Source: an uncultured Roseburia sp. (GTDB taxonomy: Bacteria > Bacillota > Clostridia > Lachnospirales > Lachnospiraceae). Taken from it: 6,248 nt of DNA. Where the stretch lies: contig CAMENQ010000149.1 of the NCBI GenBank assembly GCA_945928585.1, forward strand, positions 1-6,248, read 5' to 3'. The notes under the pieces were generated by a model, which was not told the DNA's origin, searched no databases, and saw nothing but the letters and a program-made list of their open reading frames with translations. Below are positions 5,687 through 6,248 of the stretch, piece after piece; the first letter of the stretch is position 1; each line of letters opens with the position of its first letter. A program made the translations under genes and the position numbers.

Positions 5687-6248
5687 TCTCCTCTAACCTT
5701 TCTGTAAGTCCTGAATATCTTTTCTGCTCATTTTCATTATTTATCATATCTTTTACTGCATTTTCCACTCCCACTATACATACACATCTTTTTGCTCTTG
5801 TTACTGCAGTATACAAAAGATTTCTGTTCATAAGCTGTCTCGGCCCGTTTAAAAGTGGAATAACAACAGCCGGATATTCACTTCCCTGTGATTTATGAAT
5901 AGTAACGGCATATGCCAGTTCAAGCTCATCAAGCTGTTTAAAGCTGTATGTAACAAATTTCCCTTCGTCAAATTCTACCTCCATAAGCTCTGTATAATTA
6001 TTTATGGTTCTTATAATACCTGTATCTCCATTAAATATTCCGGTGCCTTTTTCTATAACCACACCGCTTCTTCCCCTGACTTCCCATTCTGTCTGATAGT
6101 TATTTTTTACCTGCATTACCTTGTCTCCCTGTCTGAACAGACCGTCTCCGTACTCCTTTTCTTCTTTTTCAGGAGACTTTGGATTTAAAAACTGCTGAAG
6201 TATCTGATTTAATCTTTCAACCCCCAGCATACCTTTTCGCATAGGTGT
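5676..6248 (-). CDS. recD2: RecD2/YrrC-type ATP-dependent DNA helicase, C-terminal part only
   Basis: The reading frame is open to the window edge, so only the last 190 residues of a protein normally over 700 long are visible. They match the end of superfamily 1B RecD2 helicases (5'-3' DNA unwinding without RecBC). TPMRKGMLGVERLNQILQ (1-18) is the family stretch in helicase domain 2A. FRQGDKVMQVKNNYQTEW (38-55) and GIFNGDTGII (70-79) belong to the inserted SH3-like region. Motif V follows as YAVTIHKSQGSEYPAVVIPL (113-132), then motif VI as NLLYTAVTRAKRCVCIVG (143-160), with the ATP-contacting arginine in VTRAK. The ATG at 6242 is internal, not a start. The gene overlaps comF, suggesting one transcript for DNA-processing functions; the catalytic Walker A region lies outside the window. 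Confidence 0.92.
   Translation of the reverse strand, partial: TPMRKGMLGVERLNQILQQFLNPKSPEKEEKEYGDGLFRQGDKVMQVKNNYQTEWEVRGRSGVVIEKGTGIFNGDTGIIRTINNYTELMEVEFDEGKFVTYSFKQLDELELAYAVTIHKSQGSEYPAVVIPLLNGPRQLMNRNLLYTAVTRAKRCVCIVGVENAVKDMINNENEQKRYSGLTERLEEIDK

Noticed and set aside
5563..6188. Plus-strand open frames opposite recD2
   Set aside because: They lie wholly opposite a gene with clear helicase motifs V and VI and show no recognisable domain; they are shadows.

Overview
The window looks like a chromosomal segment of an AT-rich, motile Gram-positive anaerobe of the Clostridia, most probably a Lachnospiraceae member (Roseburia/Agathobacter/Lachnospira-like). This rests on low GC, strong AAGGAGG-type ribosome binding sites, and a gene order close to the comF-yvyF-flgM-flgN-flgK-flgL block known from Bacillus and Clostridia. 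The genus is an inference; no rRNA or other marker is present. All supported genes lie on the minus strand, so transcription runs from high to low coordinates.

Layout in transcription order. (1) A DNA-metabolism block: the C-terminal part of a RecD2/YrrC-type helicase (window edge to 5676), overlapping by 11 bp a ComF/ComFC phosphoribosyltransferase-fold protein with eight N-terminal zinc-type cysteines. After a 103-bp gap comes a YvyF-type (TIGR03826-like) zinc-ribbon/HTH protein. The block ends in a convincing intrinsic terminator at 4363-4400. (2) A flagellar hook-junction block. A sigma-28 (FliA/SigD)-type promoter at 4327-4354 starts just past that terminator and drives flgM (anti-sigma-28), flgN (export chaperone), two consecutive flgK genes (hook-filament junction protein HAP1) and flgL, of which only the first codons are in the window.

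How the genes work together: FlgM holds sigma-28 inactive until the hook is complete. FlgN escorts FlgK (and probably FlgL) to the export apparatus. FlgK and FlgL form the junction on which the flagellin filament is built. Because flgM lies behind a sigma-28-type promoter, the block would be a late-class operon with built-in negative feedback.

The most notable points are two divergent full-length FlgK paralogues side by side, the tight terminator/sigma-28 promoter boundary, an odd TTG start for comF, and two short intergenic regions with repeats. I see no mobile element, CRISPR array, RNA gene or clearly undescribed system. No gene-free stretch exceeds 300 bp; the longest gaps are about 120 bp (yvyF-flgM), 103 bp (comF-yvyF) and 86 bp (flgN-flgK1).
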